Positions 42,066-54,490 of a stretch of 64,000 nucleotides of DNA are shown piece after piece (position 1 is the first letter of the stretch; every line of letters starts with the position of its first letter). A program made the position numbers and the translations under genes. Below the pieces are notes generated by a model. That model did no database searches and was not told the origin of the DNA. It saw nothing but the letters and a program-made list of their open reading frames with translations. Origin of the DNA: Symsagittifera roscoffensis (Eukaryota > Xenacoelomorpha > Acoela > Convolutidae); NCBI RefSeq assembly GCF_963678635.1, contig NC_087068.1, positions 5,584,382 to 5,648,381 on the forward strand, written 5' to 3'.

Positions 42066-44692
42066 GGGCTAAAAAAATGATTGTTTTGAGGTTGCAAGTT
42101 TGTGGTAGGTGTTTGTTCGATTATTTGTTCGAATGTATCACCATTTTGAGATTGTTGTGTTATAATGTGTTGAATTGGACTCTGTATATGATTTGGTCTT
42201 GAATTTGCGGTGTTACTAGTGCTAAGTTTCTGAAATTTCGTGATACTAGTATAGTGGACGATTACGATTTAAACTTAATAGTTGTGTTGCTGTAGGACTT
42301 CTATTTGTGTTATTGTGTGATTCGTCATATGTGTTTGGTGTAGTTGATAATTTTGTATTGTATTCTTTTATTTGTGCGTCTAAAATTATTTTATTTATAG
42401 GTGTGGAAAATATTCCAAAAAATCCTGCAAAAAGTATGCGTGCTACGCTCGCTTGTCTATTGAATTGTGTCTGGATTGCGCATGTGTTATAATCGCTTTT
42501 TTAAAAAAAAAATATAAATCCAAAAAAATTAAACATTGCGTATAATATAGTCAATTTTTCTAAGATGTAATATGGCCATCCTAGAAAGGCTAAGAATTCA
42601 TTTTTAAGATTTACAAAACTAAAGAACTGACTGGTGATATATCTTGGGGTCTATTGGGGTCGATATTTTTCGCCGTTTAGATAAATATAGTCTTTTATGT
42701 CTTTAAATATCCGCTGTAATCTTGTGTGTAAATGTTTGAAAATCCTGCTGTTTCTGCAATTTCTCGTAAGTTTTGGTCTATTGATTGTCGTTGTATAGTG
42801 TCCATTTTTGTAAGTAGTTCTTGAAATTGTTGTGTACGTATGTGGTGTTGGATGTCGGATTTAGAATAGATGCCTATCGATTATAAATCGATATTCGGGC
42901 TTCGGGCTATAGCTCTAATGCTTTCGGGTGAAAACTTTTTTAGTGGTGGCATTAATGTTGGATATGGTGCAAGTAGATAGTATTTATCTTCATCGAGATT
43001 TAAATGTACAACATTGTCGCTATTTTTTGATCCACATGGTACTGCTGTATTCCAAAATCATGTTCGTCTTGAGAGTGTATCAACAAAATATACTTTATCT
43101 TTGCAGAATATGGGGATTCTTTTGTAACATCGTTCGTTTATCTTCAAAAACGTATAAAGGTGATACATTTTTGGTACAAGTGCAATACCTTAAGATTTTT
43201 CCTTCATAATCAGTGAAATTTGATCTATTTCCGGATAATAAATATCCTGCATATGGTATTTTTGGAACTGCTAGTGCTAGTGACTGTAGGATTTGTGTTC
43301 TTTCAAGTTCACATAATTGTGTAGTGTTTCTAGATCTGAAAGGGACAATTCTTGAAAAATTCTGCTTATGGTCTACTGCAGTTTCATATCTAAATGTATA
43401 TCATAAGGAGTTCCGCCAAATTACGTGTTTTTCATAAGTGATAGTTCTTGTAATCATGTGCTTTCTGTGTCTTGTGGTTTTAATTTTCCACCGATTCGTC
43501 CTGTGCTTTTCTGAAATTTTACTGAAACGTAGGGATTTCCGTCGGTAAGTGAGTGAGATGTAGCCATCGAGCTTACAATTAAATGTCCTGTATTCATGTC
43601 GAAACCAATTCCGTATTCGACAAGAATTTTTGAATATTGTGTTTTATAAATTGGCTTATTATGTTTACATGCAAGTTCTGTTTCTGGGTGTATTTGAAAT
43701 CGTGTTAATTTATTTTCTATGTTGTGGATGTATCTAAATTTATTATTGCTTCTGATCTGGTCAGGGTTTACATCTTCATATGGGATTGATTCAATAAAAC
43801 ATTTTTGGTTAATCAAATTTAATCATTCTAGCGTGTATTTTTGCTACTTGAAAAACTGTGCAGGTTTCTTCGGGAAACCATACAATGGTTGCTTGTGTTC
43901 GTGTTGTAGGATCGCAATATCATTGATCATTTTTGCAAGGGAGTCTACTTCCTTGGTAAAGAATTGTGTCGTCTTTTAAATCGCGTGTGAGTTGTACTTT
44001 TTCGAGTTGTATTTTCCAATCAGAAAACAGTATTTCTTGATATCCTTTATTTTTTGAGTCTGCATTACAATTTGAGGGGTTATTTATTACTATGTGTGGT
44101 ATCCAATGTTTATCATGAAGATCATAATTTAATCTTCCGTGTGCTACATGGAAGGGGAATTTTGTATCTAGTCTTATGTGACCTTGGTGTTTTTCAAGTT
44201 CTGCTTGATGTGCTATATCTGGAAAAACTTGAAAATTTACAAGTTTTCTGTTTGTGCCTACATTGGTGTTAAATTTGGTCACTTTAGTTCGTTTTTACAG
44301 TCTTGAGGGCTGAGATGCAGTACTCTTTCAATATTATTTTGGTAGAAAGATTCGTGGTTTAATCGATTTTTATTTCCGTTTGAAACTTGTGAACAATGTA
44401 CTTTCTTTTCGGAAAATGTTGCTGTAAGTTTGTATCCTGTTAGTGTTGTTGCTCGGACTTTTGAGTATAGTGTAGCTATTACATTTGTTGTTTCTATAGC
44501 TTGTGGTTCGGATTCACCTTGTGTGACTTGATTTATAGCATATTTGTGTAGCGTTTTTTGTTCGTTTTCTTCACAATCGTAGTGTGTTACTAATAAATTC
44601 TGAGGTCCTGTGCGAGAAGAGGGATTTTGATTTGGTTCGGAAAGAATGAGAAAAAGGAGGTGTTGAAATGTGAATATCTTTAGATTATACAT
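42066..44692 (-). pseudogene. broken env of element 2
   Basis: The ATG is at 44692 and the signal-peptide-like start (FQHLLFLILS) is preserved, followed by THYDCEENEQ as in element 1. Frames of 137, 120 and 120 codons (44692-44279, 44282-43920, 43816-43454) cover the N-terminal half; the C-terminal half is more heavily broken. The end near 42066 keeps the sequence around the ATGA junction (CGATGAGCCG). It is useful as an independent sequence for judging which env residues are conserved. Confidence 0.9.
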
Positions 44693-45812
44693 GTGTATGA
44701 CAATCCTTAGTATGGGTTATAAAAGGTTATGTATCTGATTGTCTTTTTTGTATATCTATCGTATTTATATTTTATTTTTGTTGTTATAAATGGGGGAAGG
44801 TAAAGATTGAGCTGTGATATTTGGGGGGTCTAACAGAAATGGGTGTAGAACATTGATGCTTAATTTTACTGTGAGTTCAAATTTTAGTGTGAGACTGCTT
44901 TGTTGGAGTATTTGGATATTATGTTCTTGTATATGTTTGTAAATATCGTTTCGATATCGTAATCTATTTACTGCCCAGTTGTGTGGTTGATTACTTTTCT
45001 GATGTTGACCAAATAATGATGGGGTGCTACGAATGTATTCCAGTCTAGTCGTAGTGGTATATTTTGAGATGATTGTTCTTGATATCGTGAATCAAGGTTG
45101 GTAGGAACATTGAGGGGAAATGTTGATGGTGACATTTGGCTTAAAGAAGGTGTTGAGGGAAGGGAAAGTGTTTCGGGTAATGTAGATAGTGTTGTATCGA
45201 ATGAAACGTTAACTGGGTTGCTTTCTAAATTTATTTCACTGTGAGGGTTTTTGTTTGTCACCCAATATGGAGGGCGTTCTGTGATTGTTGGGTTATTAAA
45301 AGGATTTTCTCTAATTTGTTCTGTTGTAGGGGTTGAACCTAAGTAATCTGACGGAATGTTTGAAATGTTTTGTTGTGAAGCAGTTGGGGTGTTTCAGGTA
45401 ATGTGCTACTTGAAATGTCTAAGGGACTTGATGTTGGTGATTGAGCTATGTTAAATTAAATTCTAGGAGTTTGAAAGTTTCTATTGCGTCTTGGATGTAT
45501 AATTTGTCTATTTATTTCCAGTGTGTTTTGGTTTTGACTTATTTGTCTTACTCTGTTAAGATCTTGTTGTAGGTGTGGGTATAAGTTATATGTTGATTCG
45601 TATTGTGGTTCATCAAATGGTGCTTGGCGGACAACTGGTTCTAATGGTTCAGATAATTGTGCGTGTTTTTCTTCAAAAGTATAAGGATTTTCTTGAAAAG
45701 AAATGCGTGTAGATGAATGGGGGTTCTAGGTACTTGTGAGTTTTGTTGGATTTACTTGGGACGTCGTTTTTGGGGACTGGTGCGGGGGTTGTTGATTAGC
45801 AATTTTAGAAAA
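44693..45812 (-). pseudogene. ORFX homologue of element 2
   Basis: The minus strand aligns with ORFX of element 1 at the protein level over most of its length, with a few stops and indels. Shared pieces include NPYTFEE, IIHPRRNRNFQTPR and LRLDWNTF. The AAAATTGCT at the beginning is preserved. A few ATGs have arisen, as expected in a decaying copy. Confidence 0.75.
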
Positions 45813-45835
45813 TTTTTTTGAGTGAAGTTTTATGA

Positions 45836-46018
45836 TCAAAAATTATGCTTGTTCCAGTACTCTTCAATGAAAAGAAACAAGAGAATAGTGGCTAATGCGA
45901 ATGTGATGATTGCCTATTTTATACATTTACTTATTGTCATAAGAACTGATGTCAAAAATGTGAGGAATATTACAAATAGTAGGAAGATATTGGTTCTATT
46001 AAATAAATTACGAAACAT
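45836..46018 (-). pseudogene. membrane-peptide homologue of element 2
   Basis: 61 codons from an ATG, with one internal TAG after KCIK. It has the same hydrophobic-loop-hydrophobic layout as the 62-aa peptide of element 1. A CTCAG|GTACGA donor-like site lies 25 nt upstream, as in element 1. Confidence 0.7.
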
Positions 46019-46829
46019 TTAAAAAGTTATGAAATTATCGTACCTGAGGATGTTATCAAGGATTGTGGAGGGGGAATTATATACTTCAAAGTTAGAGTAG
46101 AAAATTAAAAAAATATTGCAAAATGTTATAAAAAAATGATTAGGTTTTCTATGATATTAGTTAAAAATTTTGTAAAAAAAATTAAGAAGGTTTGAAAGGT
46201 TTATTAAAAAATTGAAAGAAACATTTGTTGAGAGAAACATTTAAGAAGTGTTTTGGTTTGTCGAACAATTTTTAGTTTTTTTGAGGCTAATTTCGAGTGT
46301 GGTCGGATTATTTATTGATTTTTGACAAGTGGGTTGGATTTTGTCAAGAATTGTTAAGGGGTTATTTTGAGATGTCGGGGAGGTCTTCATAATTTTGTTT
46401 TTGTTTATGGAATAATTGGGGGTATCCAAGATATATTCGTACTTTAGGCTGAATGATCATGTGCTTTTTGCTCTTCGGGCTATTTTAATAAATTTGCTTA
46501 AAAGGTTTATGAGTGCTAAGTTGGGAAAATATTGTTGATCTTTGTATCTTTGTACTGCTTGATAGGGATGGTTTGTAAAACTGAGATTATATTTATTTTA
46601 GTTGCCATTTGTAGCGGTTTGCTTATTTTTGACCTGGAGGTCTTGAAGTTATAGTTATAGATAAGCTTAGAGGTGAATATGTGTCGGCTAATAAAGTCGT
46701 ATTGCTGTAGATAAAGCGTTTTATTTGAAATAAATCTGTTCGAGTATTTTTCAGCATGATAATTTGAAAATGTGGATTGTTCAAAATAATTAAAAGAAAT
46801 TTATGTATTGAAAATAAAAGTTGTTTTTG

Positions 46830-49800
46830 AAATTCAACTTTCTTTAAATTCTTAGATTGTGGAATGAAGACTTTGTAATCTTTTCTTGGTTGACTTCTGA
46901 GTCGTGATGATTCTCTATGTTCAGATTTTTTTTTGATCTTGTGGCAAAATTTTTTCTGTCATTTTTATATTTTTTCTTTCTTTTTGAGATGTTTGTGTTT
47001 TTTGTTTAGGGGATGTTCGGTGAGCTTATTCTTTTTGTTGGTCTGTTTTCGATTTTATTTGTTCATTAGTGTGTTAATTTGATTCATTTTCTGAATTGCT
47101 TTGAACAAATTTTAAACCTGTGAAAGAATATAATTGTGTTAATTCACGGAGTGCGTATTCTTTTGGGTAATAGCGTAATAAATTAGTTCGATGTTGAACA
47201 ATTTGTTTTTTACTTGTGTCAGTAAGTTTGTATGTTACATCAGTGGGTTTATCAATTATTTGATATGGTCCTTTTTGGAGTGGTTGTAACTTTTTATAAA
47301 TTCCTTTTTGTGTCGTAAAGTTGGGAATTAAGACAAATGTTCCTATTTTTAAATCTGTTGCTGTTGTAAAACAAGAATTAGTTTGGATATTTATATTTTG
47401 GCGTTGTAGCACTTTTTTTTAGAAATTTTATTCTGTTTTTTATCTCTATTCAAAATCCATTCGGTATGTGTACTGGAAGCTAATTTCAAAACTTGTGGAT
47501 GATGGAAGTGGTCTTCATCATGGGTATGTAGTGGTAGTTTACAGCAAATTGAATCTTTGTTTGGCTGACAATAACCTTGTGCGTTTTTTTGGGCGTTTGC
47601 TGTAAACGTTATTGGTTTACGTGGTTTTTGGTTGAATACCATTTCGTATGGTGGTTTGGTGACATTCCTAATGTTGTCGTGATCTGTAAGTTATATGAAA
47701 GTGGGAATAATTTTACATCTGCTGACCATTCAGTATACCGGGTATCATTTTCAATAATGATACATCTGAGATATTCTTGTAATGAACGGTTCATACCTTC
47801 GACTAATCAATTTGTCCGAAGTTCATGAGATGTACGTGTTTTATGTTTTATGTTATATAATTGGCATAATGTGATGATTTCATTATTAATAAATTCAGTG
47901 CCATTGTCTGTGACTAAATTTTCGGGTAATCCTAAATTAGCTATCCAGTGTTCGTAGAGTGTTGTATATGCATAATAAGCATCACAATGGGGTACTGAGT
48001 TAAGTGCTACAAAATGTGTAAATGCATCAACAATTACCATTATATGTGAGTTTCCTTCTGAGGATAATGAAATTGGTCCTTTTGTATCAAATGATATTCT
48101 GTGAATAAAATAAAGACTTTGTCTCTTAAAATCTTTCTTTTCTGCAATTTGTTTTTGATTTGGATAGGGTTTTTTTAATTGGCATATTATACAATCGTTG
48201 CATAATATTTTTATCCAAATGGGTGCATTAGGAAAATAAAAAAAAACTTCTATAAAATTAGAGTATGTTTTTTCTGATCCGGAATGTCCTTTTGTATTTA
48301 AGGTATGGGAAGTATTAAATGCGATAAGCATCATACTTAAAGGTAGACATGGTACTTTAAAATCAGGTGTTTGATATTCTAGAATGTCTGTGTTTTCATT
48401 TATGGTGGTGTTATTAACTTTTCTGAAAAATCTAAGGAGTGTTTTGTTTCCTAAGATTGTTGTATCAGCTTTTGTTGGCTTTGTTTTATTTTTGTGCCAT
48501 TATTTGAGTTGTCTAACGACGGGGTCAAAGTTTTGGTGTTTCTGTAATAATTTAGTGTAACTTTTTCTGTTTTTGGTAGAAAAATAATTTCTATTTCGAT
48601 TTTTGATAGGGGTATTGTATCAAGTGGGTCATGAAGATTAGAAATTTGATTTATCGTGTATTTTGAATTATTTGGTAAAGGTCCTGATAGATTTATGATA
48701 TCTGTTAGATTTTCCTTTACTATTAAAGGGAATGGGTAATGGGTTCTTTTTATGTGGTTGTTGTTTAAGTTGTTTTTCTTGAGTAATATTTTTGATCCAA
48801 TGTGAATATGGAATTGGTTTAAATGTAGATGTGCTTAATAAATCAACTTCATAATGGTTGTTTTGACAATTAAATAGAGTGGAAAATGTTATAGATTGCT
48901 TATTTGTGACTGTTCTATGTCAGTTTTTACTGCATACTTACATCCTAGTCGCGTAGAATTTTCATCTTTGGCAAGATAACATTTTATATTTTGTGGTAAT
49001 TCAACAGTTGTTTCTCTTGTTAATAGTTCAGGTGGTGTATTTCTACTGAGAGTATCAGGTAATGCAAGGTTTTTTCTCGCTGTCCATACTAAGTGCAAAT
49101 TTGAGAATTTCATTAGGATTAGTTGAAATCTATAAACTCTATGATTTGGATTTGATTTTTGTATAAAAAGAAATATGATAGGTTTATGGTCTGTAAACAA
49201 AACTGTTGGATGTTTTGATCCAAGTATCAAAAATTCATATTCTGTTAAGATTTGTATGATAGCTGTGCACTCTCTCATAACAGTAGAGAGCAGTAGTTCA
49301 GCTTGTGTTAATAGGCGAGAGTTTGCTGAAATAAGATTCATTTTATTTGTTCGACTGTGGGATTGTAATAATGCTGCTCCAAAGCCAAAACTTGAAGCAT
49401 CGCACATTGCATAAAATGGTTGATTTGGCTCTGGGATTGTGTTTGAAATCTGTTCAGCTAGAAGTTTTTTGGTTTCTTCAAATCGTGTTTGGTGTTCTGT
49501 TGTTTTTATTGTCTAAGAATACTATAGAATGGCCTTATGTATAATTGCATTTTGTATACGTATTTACTTAGAAAATTTAACATTCGTGTTTTTTCTTTTT
49601 GTTTCTTGGTGGTTGGAGTTTTTGAATTGCTTCAATTTGTGATTTCAGCGGGGATATAGTGTCTTTTTCTAGGATGTGTCCATGAAATTTTACACATGCT
49701 AAGAAAAAATGTGATTTACTTGGGGCTGCTTTCATAATTTCGTTCTGTAAAATTTGATGAAATTTTCTAGAACTGTGAACACTTCATCTTTTGTTTGTTG

Positions 49801-52800
49801 TTGCATAAAAACATCGTCTAAATACGTGATTGCATTTTTGAGTGGTTTAAATACGTGATTGCAAGTATGAGTGGTCTAAAACTTTTACTCATAAAGGCTG
49901 AAAAAGCTGCTGGTCCTATGGATATACCATAGAGTAATCTCTTAAATTCGTATTGTTGATTGCCAATAACGATTTGTGTTAGGCGTCGTGATTGTTCATC
50001 TATTGGCATTTGGTTATATGCATTATTCATGTCTGCCGTTGTGAAATATTTACCGTTTACTTTATTTAAATTTACTTGAATTGGTTCTATTGGCCAACTA
50101 CATTTGGATTCATCAATTAATGAATTGAGGTACCTAGCGTCTAGAACTATTTTCAATGATTCTCCTTTGGCGAGGATAATAACAGGGTTAATAAAAGTGT
50201 TTCCTTTTAGTTGTTCTTCTTGTTTTACTGGAGATATAATTGCGTATTTTTCTAGGATGTCAAGTAATCTATTAACTTTGTCATGTAAATTAATTGGTAC
50301 TTTATTTGCTCTTTGTTTTTTGAAAACTGCGTCAGTTTTTAAGGGTAAATGTAGCGGTGAATTTATCTTTCCAACGTCAAATTTAGATGTTGCACAAACT
50401 TTTGGATATTTTAAAAGTAAATCAGCTAATTTTTCAAATTCATTCTGTGTTAATTGGGAGTGTTGAAAAATGAACATTGTCAAGAATTTCTGTCGTTGTT
50501 CTGTATAGTGTGATATTTTGAATGTTGGTTTAAAATAAGGTGTTTTTGTGAAATAGTCTGTATTCCTTTTGTCATTACTTATTATATCATTTATTGATAG
50601 ATCTTTATCGAGGGTTGTTGACTGACTTATATGAAGTAGTTGTAATAAATTATTCTTTCTGTATGCTACTTCTTTTGTGGGGGAAATTGTTGCACTAGTT
50701 TCACAATATCCTAAAATTCGTAAGGGTAAAGTGATTTTGTATGGTGAATTGTTTTACACGTGTAGAGAAATAATATCGGAATTTGAGTTTTTCATGTGTT
50801 TTTTGGATAAAATTGTTACATAAAAATTTTGTGAATTGGTCTAAACTCAAAGTCTGACATATAGAGTTGTTGTCGATTTTGATTTTTGTCGTTCTGGTGA
50901 ACTTGTTTAATTTGAAATTCATGAATATAACCTGAAAGTTGCTTAAGATGTTTTCTTTCTTTATTATAGATGTGGTAAAACTTTGAAAAGAATGGTGGTT
51001 GTTTGTTCATTCTTTGGAAGAATGTTAATGCGGTGTTTTGCATTCGTGTATATTTATCATTTATTTTGATTTTACTATCTATTATACTAATAGTTAGTAT
51101 ATACTTTGTGATGAAGGGAATTCCAATAATATTGTGTTTTATATCTGTCATAAGGAATATTTGTTTACATGGTTTATTTAGGAGTTGGTTTAGTTCCATT
51201 GTTTTAGTGGGAACAAGGAAAAGTTGAATTTTTCCATAATTTGTTAGGGTTGAGCCTTGTGCTGTTACTAGTCTATTTGTTGTTTTTCTGGGTGTTATTT
51301 TTGGGTGTAGGGTTTTGATTTCATTCCAAGTTGGTGAAATAAAGATATTTGACTCTGCTCCAGAGTCTATTAAAAAATCTATTTCAATGTCTGGTGGTTG
51401 AAGGTTGAAAAATTTTATATTCCGGACTTTCTAAAAGAAAGGGGATTGTCCAAATGTTTTAATTTGGTGGTTCTTTTGGTGTATTCTTATAAATGTGATT
51501 TGTACTAGAAAATGGTGTTTGTTCTTTTTCAGGTTGTTGTGATGCTTTTTCTTCATTTACTATTTGTTTTATTGGTATGTTATTACTTTTATGTCTCGTG
51601 TGACAATTTTATAGTAATTCCAAATGATTTTCGTAATTTGTGAATGAAAAGGTTGTTCGTATGTGACAGATTCATAATCATTTTCAACTTTTATCATGTT
51701 GATTAAAAGTGTGCTTTCTATATCACTGTCACTATCTGTGGATTCACAATTTATGTGATTTAATTGTAACTCAGTAGTCTCTGTGTTTTCAATACCAGGG
51801 GGTCTGAATTTCTTTCATCAGTTGTTTGTACTTGATTTATTTGTCTCTGATAATTTGGTGGTGTATTACTTCTATTTTTGTTTTAAATGTCTGGACAACG
51901 TATGTGTTATTCCTATGAGGTGATTGAGAGTAGTTTCTTTGTCTATTGTTATAGTTTGAATTCCTATTTGTGAATTATCTCTTGATCTATTTGATAATTG
52001 TTATAATTGGATCTTTGCTGAGATCTGTTGTTTGAATAATCTCGTGATCGACTTTTATATTGCTGATTTCGATTATTTGAATAATTTCTGTTTCTATTGT
52101 TGGAATAATTCCTATATCTATAGTATGATGAGTTTCTTGATCTATCATTTGAGTAGTGTCTATTTCTAGGATGTGAATGGGAACTGGTATGAAACGAATA
52201 ATTCTGTCTGTTTGAGTTTGAAAGTGGGTAATTATTTCGATAATGGATATTTCTACTGTGTGATCGACCATATCGATTTTGTGAGGAATTTCGTGAATTT
52301 TTTTTATCTGGTGATCTACCTCTGTAGTTAGAATTATAAGGTAATTGATTTCTTGAGTGATTTGAGTTATTTGGTAGTGGTTTTCAAGAGCTGTTGTTAC
52401 TATGGATGTTTTTGTTTGATAAATTTTGATCTTTCTTCATGTATTTATAGAATGATTTATTTGGTTCTTCGTACTTTTGTGGTTTAATTTGATTGTTTTG
52501 CTGTTTTTGTCTGCATTCAGCAATACTGTGTCCGTATCTTCAGCAATAGTTACACCATTTTTTAAATTATGGTTTACCTTTAAAATTTGGGTTCTTCTCT
52601 TATATTTTCAGAATTTCAGTGATTTTTTTCGGATAATTCTATGTCTGAGTTATGTATATTATTTATTTGTGTTGTTGTTTGAATATTATGAAGGTACTGT
52701 AATTTGAGATTTTCTCTTTCTTCTAGTTTCATAGTGGTTTCTGCTTGTTCTAGTTTATCTACTAATTTTCTAAAATCTAAATCTGGTTCTCGATTTGAGG

Positions 52801-53640
52801 AAGGATGTGATGCTCTCTTTTTTATTGCTATTTTTTTTTGTAATTGAGGTGTTAGTGTCATCATTAAAATTTCTGCCATTTTTGTGTTTTTATAATCATG
52901 AGTATTTAGTGAATATGCTTTTCGGACTAATGTTTCGATTCTTACTGCTAGTTGTTTGATCGTTTCATTTGGTAGTCTACGAATTTCATTGCATAAAACT
53001 CTTTGATGTTGTTTGTTTCTTTCTGAATCAAACATTTTTGAAAGATCTTGTGTAAATCTTTTCCAGTCTGATTCTATTTCCTTAAGTAAAACTGAAAACC
53101 ATTTTCGAGCTGCGCCATCAAGTGTGCTTTGTATTAACGCTGTGCGTCTATGTATTCAATTCTGGTGAAGTGGCGTATTTATGGGTTCAGGTCCTATGTT
53201 TAAAATTAAATTTGCTGTGACTGCATTTAAAAAATCTTGTACAGATTATTCAGGATCTGTGCCTGTGAATACCATTAATGGCTTGTTTTATTGTATTGAT
53301 GATCCACCCATGAAGTTTGGATTCATAATCATCTGTAGTGATTCTACGGCATTTGGCATTTGTGAAAAATTTGTGACTTGACTTTTTGTGATCTCGTGTT
53401 GTTGTAAATAATAGGGTAGTGGGATTTCATTTTGCATTTGTGTTGGTTGATAATTATCTGTGTTTACTGGGTTTTGCCTTTGCATTGGTTGATATGATTG
53501 TGTATAGGTTTGGTTTTGCGTTTGCAATTGTTGGTGATTTTGTTTATTAGCTGGGTTTTGTGGATAAAAATTTGTATTTTGGGATGTTTGATGTTTGGGA
53601 TGCGTATTCTGCTCTTCCGTTCTTGTACCGAATCTTTTTA
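46830..53640 (-). pseudogene. broken gag-pol of element 2
   Basis: Reading the minus strand from 53640: Gln/Asn-rich gag, capsid (53035-52616), zinc knuckle region with CNYC and YGHSIAEC (about 52560), the Arg/Ser/Asn-rich region (about 52350-51900), protease DSGAES (about 51360), RT (50483-49818) with TYLDD (near 49820), RNase H (49407-48889), integrase finger and core (48334-47609) and the GPY/F module (47412-47074). Unlike element 1, the integrase finger is intact in one frame. An imperfect tandem duplication of about 30 bp sits beside the RT active site (49817-49875), and stops and shifts are scattered elsewhere. Confidence 0.92.
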
Positions 53641-53999
53641 TATGTTGAAAGAATTGTATCTAGAATCCAGAGACCTACACATAATCAAATTGTGCGCCTA
53701 TCCAGTGAATTTTTTGATCCATAAGTCCTTGAAAAAATTGGCCGCATATCGTGATTATAACATCAAAAATTTATGTGTAACTGATATGAATGCGAGTCCA
53801 CTCAAGATTAATTGAACTCGTAAATTCAACCAAGAACATCTTGCTCATGAGTCTGCAATGTAGTTGAAACCTCTGAATACCTTCTGCATGTGACTTTGTC
53901 TTGTTTAGTCAAGACCTGTCAATGGGCTCATTTTGTTTCTTCCTGTGCTTCGCAATCAAGTTTTTTTCGTTTTTACAGGTTATTTATTTATTTTGTAAA
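53641..53999. other. junction sequence between elements 2 and 3
   Basis: Not recognised. A plus-strand frame across 53498-53815 stays open but partly overlaps element 2 and has no family resemblance I can name. It may be older host sequence or a third transposon fragment. Confidence 0.4.
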
Positions 54000-54490
54000 G
54001 AATGAGCAAAAAAAAAACAAAGTGGGTAATGTAAACAAAAAGTTCCCAATTTTTAAAAGGAAACCCTCATTAAAAAAATGGTGTGTTTATTGTCGATGAT
54101 ACGAACACAGTGTTGCGAAAAAGGACAAAAACAACAAGATAAGTCAGACGGACCACCAAAACTTACTGAACCAAAAAAACATTTTGTACCAAAACTTGAA
54201 AAAAGATCAGAACTTACTTAGTGAAATTAGTCAAAGTAAAATTAGTTCTGGAAAACCACTTCCACATAATTATAACAAAAATAGAATACAATCACCAGAC
54301 AAAAAAAAGCTTGCGGAATACCTCCATAAAGAAAGTATTTAAATTATAATTCACAAAACAGCCCCAACAGCTAATAGCCCCAGCAATCAACTCAGAAAAA
54401 AACTACTCAAGGTCAAGTTCAAATAGAAGCACTAATTCTAACTGTAATAGAAATCGTTCATACTCAAACAACAGCAATCGATAATACTCA
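54000..54490 (+). pseudogene. element 3: gag zinc-knuckle fragment, upstream part
   Basis: The plus strand matches the element 1 region around the zinc knuckle: KKWCVYCR, then a decayed YEHS, then KKDQNL, SSGKPLP and NRNRSYSNN-type repeats. A stop follows the first cysteine pair and the second half of the finger is destroyed. The match stops near 54490 and resumes at about 59160, so the minus-strand copia element lies inside element 3. Confidence 0.8.

Larger units (their letters stand above)
40312..53640 (-). mobile_element. element 2: decayed 13.3 kb relative of element 1, inverted
   Basis: Read on the minus strand it contains, in the same order as element 1, gag from the Gln-rich N-terminal region, zinc knuckle, PR, RT, RNase H, IN, membrane peptide, ORFX, env, post-env ORF and a partial 3' LTR. 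Many frameshifts and stops break the genes. The 5' LTR, leader, ORF0, ORF1 and the first gag codons are missing (truncation near 53640). About 1.7 kb between the post-env ORF and the LTR is deleted. Confidence 0.92.
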
